Shown one piece after another: positions 51,338-53,832 of a stretch of DNA of 53,832 bases. Made by a program: the position numbers and the translations under genes. The notes under the pieces are model-generated. The model did not search any database and was not told the origin of the DNA. It saw only the letters and a program-made list of their open reading frames with translations. Positions within the stretch are counted from its first letter, which is position 1. The number at the start of each line of letters is the position of its first letter. Source of the DNA: Anaerolineae bacterium (GTDB lineage Bacteria > Chloroflexota > Anaerolineae > Anaerolineales > UBA11579); assembly GCA_004297445.1 (NCBI GenBank), contig SCUK01000029.1:1-53832 (forward strand). Direction: 5' to 3'.

Positions 51338-52207
51338 TTAAGGTCCTCCCGACATCCGTTTGCCTTTATCCCAAATCATCTGATCTTGGTCGCGTTGTCT
51401 ATTCTCACCCCACAGCTGCAAACCAATAGCATCGATGTGTAATAGAGGGAACATGATGCTTTGGTTAAATTGATCGTTCGCTGTCGTAAGCAGCACGTTT
51501 CCTTCAGCATATCCAAGTGCAGCACCTGTCGCAAAACATCCTGCGGCCACAACCAAACCAGCCCCGCTGGAAGCACATATCCCAGCTGCGGCTAAACCAG
51601 CACCACCTCCAATAACTTTGGAACCCGCGTCGATAAGCTCAGCCTCAAGCCCAACGAAGAAGGCTCTCATTAGCTTTTCCGCAAGCGAAATTGGCAAATT
51701 CCTGTCCCGAATAAACTGTAAGAACATATCCCAAATGAGCCCGAAGCGGTATTTCGATGCGCCCAGACCATCATAAATCTCAAGATATCCTGCTGCGTAG
51801 TCGAAGAACTCAGCTATCTCTACCGCGGTATCTGGATCTATGTCAAATTCTTTTTCTAGTTGGCATTCGAGAGATTCGCAATCCTCTTCTCCCACATCCG
51901 GAGGGGCGGGAGGTTCATACCCCAACACAACGTTCCCCTTGCCAAACTCATTCGACTTCTTCAGCTGTACCTGTTTTCCGTTTTCCCAACAAAATCCAAA
52001 CTCATCACAAATGATATGGCCTGAAGGATCAGTGAATCTTATTGGATTATTGAGTACATACGCGTATCGATTTAGGTATTGGGGGTTAGTTGGCTCGGAA
52101 ACAATGCTGTCCGGCTGCCCGAATCTCCCTAATTTACTTACTAAGATGCTGTCTTTTCGCCCTTTTTCCAAAACATGTAAATTCCCTGTAAAATCGCCCG
52201 CGCTCAT
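51338..52207 (-). CDS. Displaced RHS C-terminal tip (putative toxin)
   Basis: A 289-residue protein that begins shortly before the end of an RHS core: QPDSIVSEP, NRYAYVLNNPIRFTDPSGH (about 32-64). Full RHS proteins have over a thousand residues before this point; here that part is missing and 25 unrelated residues replace it. The C-terminal part (about 65-289) is the variable tip, with a Cys pair, a Gly/Ala-rich hydrophobic stretch (about 190-245) that could insert into membranes, and a polar end. Without the shell it would not be processed by the usual route, so it may be an orphan module waiting for recombination, a decayed copy, or a free-standing toxin. TATAAT lies six bases before the ATG. 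Confidence 0.7.
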   Translation of the reverse strand: MSAGDFTGNLHVLEKGRKDSILVSKLGRFGQPDSIVSEPTNPQYLNRYAYVLNNPIRFTDPSGHIICDEFGFCWENGKQVQLKKSNEFGKGNVVLGYEPPAPPDVGEEDCESLECQLEKEFDIDPDTAVEIAEFFDYAAGYLEIYDGLGASKYRFGLIWDMFLQFIRDRNLPISLAEKLMRAFFVGLEAELIDAGSKVIGGGAGLAAAGICASSGAGLVVAAGCFATGAALGYAEGNVLLTTANDQFNQSIMFPLLHIDAIGLQLWGENRQRDQDQMIWDKGKRMSGGP

Positions 52208-52213
52208 AGTTCC

Positions 52214-52242
52214 ATTATAGACAATCCGCGCCCAATCAACAA
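52214..52242 (-). promoter_or_regulatory. Promoter of the RHS tip gene, predicted leaderless
   Basis: On the minus strand TTGTTG, a 17-base spacer, TATAAT, six bases, then the ATG at 52207. It implies the truncated gene is transcribed from its own promoter. Confidence 0.55.
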
Positions 52243-52321
52243 TCCAAAATCAACAATCCCCCACCTCCACACTTCAGCACGTCTTTTCATTTCCCATTTG
52301 CCATCTGCGCCCCTCTTCCCC

Positions 52322-53677
52322 CTATTCCCCCAGCATCGCCGCGCGCATCACGTCATATAGCCATGTATTCGGGTACTCGCCCGTCAACCGATCGCTGTAC
52401 GGCCCCTGCGCCGTCACCGGGATATGCACGCCAGTATGACTGCCGCCGGCCCAGTTCACGTAAAACGCCGTGCCGTCCGGCATCGCCAGCGCATCCTGGT
52501 TGATGCCCAGCCGCGCCCCGTCCAGGTTCAGGCTCATCCCGCCGGTCTCGTGGTCGCCCGTTACCATGATGAGCGTGTCCGGCGCGCCCAGCGCGTACAC
52601 CTGCGCCTGCACGACCGCGGCGTTCAGTTCCAGCACAGCCCGCAGCGCCTCGGCGGCCATCATGTCATGCGAAAAGTGGTCCACGTGCGCGTTCTCCACC
52701 ATGAGGAAGAACCCATTCGGATCCCTCGAGAGAATCTCGATAGCCACTCGCGTCATCTCCGCCAGCGGCGGGTCGGTGGGCGCGGTCATCACATCATCGG
52801 CAAACAGGCCCAGCAGTTTGTCCGTGGCGGCTGTATCCACTGCCGCCAGCTCCGCCGCCGTGCACACAAACGTGTAGCCGGAGTCAATAGCGTTCTGCAC
52901 CAGGCTGGCGTCGCCGCGGTGGCCGGGCTGGTCGCCACAGCCATCGTCCGTCCCCAGCGTGAAATCATCCTCGCCGCCGCCCAGCAGCACGTCAATCTCG
53001 TGCCCCAGCATCTGCCGGGCGATTTCCAGGTACATCTCGCGATTGGGCACGTGCGCCGCAAACGCCCCCGGCGTGGCCCCCGCCAGCCGGTCGTTGGTCA
53101 CCAGCCCCACCGCCCAACCCAGTTCCTGCGCCTGTTCCAGAATCGTGGACAGCGGCACATTGTTCACGTCCACGCCCAGCGCGGTGTAGTTGGTCGTCAC
53201 GCCGGTGGCGATGGCCGTGGCCGCGGCAGCCGAGTCGGTCACCGCCCGGTCGGCGGCAGCCGTGGTCTGGTAACCGCGGATGGGCAGGCTGTCCATCGCC
53301 AGCGGTGCCGCCTGGCCCTGCGCCAACCACTGCGCCCCCAGCCGATGGTACTCGCCCAGCCCATCGCCAATGAACAGGATGATGCCATGCACCGCCTGAG
53401 GGCCGCTGGGCGTGTCGGTGGGCGCGGCAGTGGGGGTGACTGGTTCTGCGGTGGCGCTGGCTTCCAGCGTCACCACCGCCAGCGTGGCCGTCGGCGAGAG
53501 CGCGATGACCTGCAGGCTGGTCTGGGCTTCGGCGGTGCCAGTGGCGGCGGCTTGCAGCGGGTCCAGCAGGTCCGGCGTGGCGGTGGGCCCGGCGGGCGCG
53601 GGCGGCGCGGCACAGCCGGCCAGTAACAGGAGTATCAGAAAGAGACGGTACAGCGATGTAAGTTTGGCGATGGGCAT
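52322..53677 (-). CDS. Alkaline phosphatase, lipoprotein form
   Basis: A 451-residue exported phosphatase. A lipobox (LLLAGC) and a Thr/Pro/Ala-rich stalk (about 20-95) precede the catalytic domain, which has FIGDGLG (metal site), VTDSAAAATAIATG with the Ser nucleophile in DSA, GGGEDDF, HVDHFSHD and GDHETGG. It is a PhoA-type enzyme that releases phosphate from organic esters outside the cell. The ATG at 53677 is preferred to one nine bases up: that one overlaps TATAAT (53685-53690), which then sits seven bases before the start. Confidence 0.92.
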   Translation of the reverse strand: MPIAKLTSLYRLFLILLLLAGCAAPPAPAGPTATPDLLDPLQAAATGTAEAQTSLQVIALSPTATLAVVTLEASATAEPVTPTAAPTDTPSGPQAVHGIILFIGDGLGEYHRLGAQWLAQGQAAPLAMDSLPIRGYQTTAAADRAVTDSAAAATAIATGVTTNYTALGVDVNNVPLSTILEQAQELGWAVGLVTNDRLAGATPGAFAAHVPNREMYLEIARQMLGHEIDVLLGGGEDDFTLGTDDGCGDQPGHRGDASLVQNAIDSGYTFVCTAAELAAVDTAATDKLLGLFADDVMTAPTDPPLAEMTRVAIEILSRDPNGFFLMVENAHVDHFSHDMMAAEALRAVLELNAAVVQAQVYALGAPDTLIMVTGDHETGGMSLNLDGARLGINQDALAMPDGTAFYVNWAGGSHTGVHIPVTAQGPYSDRLTGEYPNTWLYDVMRAAMLGE

Positions 53678-53684
53678 GCCCTGC

Positions 53685-53690
53685 ATTATA
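53685..53690 (-). promoter_or_regulatory. -10 box predicting a leaderless mRNA for the alkaline phosphatase
   Basis: The minus strand reads TATAAT, seven bases, then the ATG at 53677. The -35 region is not clear. Confidence 0.5.
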
Positions 53691-53811
53691 GACCCCCGTT
53701 TTCCTCCCTGCTCTTCATAAGAAATACGGCATGGAAACCCCGACTGCTTGCAGCGGGGAGGAAATGCCGCCTGCCATCTCGAGTAAAATCGTATTATCAG
53801 GTGAGCCTTGC

Positions 53812-53832
53812 ATGCGAGTCCTGACTTTGATG
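53812..53832 (+). CDS. Start of a gene cut by the window end
   Basis: ATG at 53812 is preceded by AGGTGAG at six bases and a TATTAT box (53792-53797). Only seven codons (MRVLTLM) are visible, which is a common start of glycosyltransferases, but nothing more can be said. Confidence 0.4.

Noticed and set aside
1..53832. CRISPR array, integrase, transposase or phage genes
   Set aside because: None seen on either strand. The repeats are dispersed, not regularly spaced, and no cas, integrase or transposase protein is recognisable.

Overview
This is a GC-rich bacterial chromosome segment, most likely from a member of the Chloroflexota (Anaerolineae-like). The grounds are gene content and style: a split TIGR03960/TIGR03936 radical-SAM pair, a stand-alone bacterial Elp3, paired DegV proteins beside a DAK2/FakA protein and an Asp23 protein, lipoproteins with Thr/Pro-rich linkers, and many short palindromic repeats between genes. 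No lineage marker such as 16S rRNA is present, so the phylum is an inference. I see no phage, insertion sequence or CRISPR array.

Layout. 1-5084: an Att-type export cluster on the minus strand (ABC ATPase, fused FtsX permease, CrtC/AttH-like lipoprotein), followed by a cupredoxin lipoprotein. 5173-5281: tRNA-Arg(CCG) with its terminator. 5419-8612: two tandem membrane PAS-GGDEF proteins. 8652-15781: PrsW-type protease, the TIGR03936/TIGR03960 pair, a FecR-domain lipoprotein with a nine-fold CX7C repeat, a third GGDEF protein and a methyltransferase. 15822-18424: Elp3 and a SAM hydrolase. 18532-22979: a fatty-acid-kinase-like block (two DegV/FakB, one FakA), Asp23, and divergent ribosomal protein bL28. 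23237-27162: ribulose-phosphate epimerase, Ser/Thr kinase, lipid kinase, SH3 protein, DUF971. 27546-30256: hydroxybutyryl-CoA dehydrogenase, DinB, thiolase. 30463-32000: exonuclease VII subunits.

32010-33026 holds two consecutive transcription units, Hsp20 and a small zinc-ribbon protein. They share nearly the same promoter and nearly the same terminator but have unrelated coding sequences. 33176-37448 carries a small Cys-rich protein, a cupin, two methyltransferase-like proteins, a pseudokinase-FHA fusion and a ZIP transporter.

37674-41087 encodes the most striking protein: about 1137 residues with two 2TM (SLATT-like) units, a TIR/deoxyribosyltransferase-like domain, a TPR-like middle and a C-terminal SLOG-like Rossmann domain. 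It looks like sensor, enzyme and membrane effector of a nucleotide-signalling conflict system in one chain. 41223-50635 is a mix of small genes, an MFS transporter, bS21, secreted proteins, heme A synthase, a PRC-barrel protein, a sortase-like protein and a zinc-ribbon membrane protein.

50977-52207 is AT-richer and looks imported: a displaced RHS C-terminal tip with a 3-TM partner that may be its immunity protein. 52322-53677 is a lipoprotein alkaline phosphatase, and the window ends at the probable start of another gene.

Two themes run across genes. Several genes have a -10 box only 6-8 bases before the start codon, which predicts leaderless mRNAs. At least four families of short intergenic repeats recur throughout.
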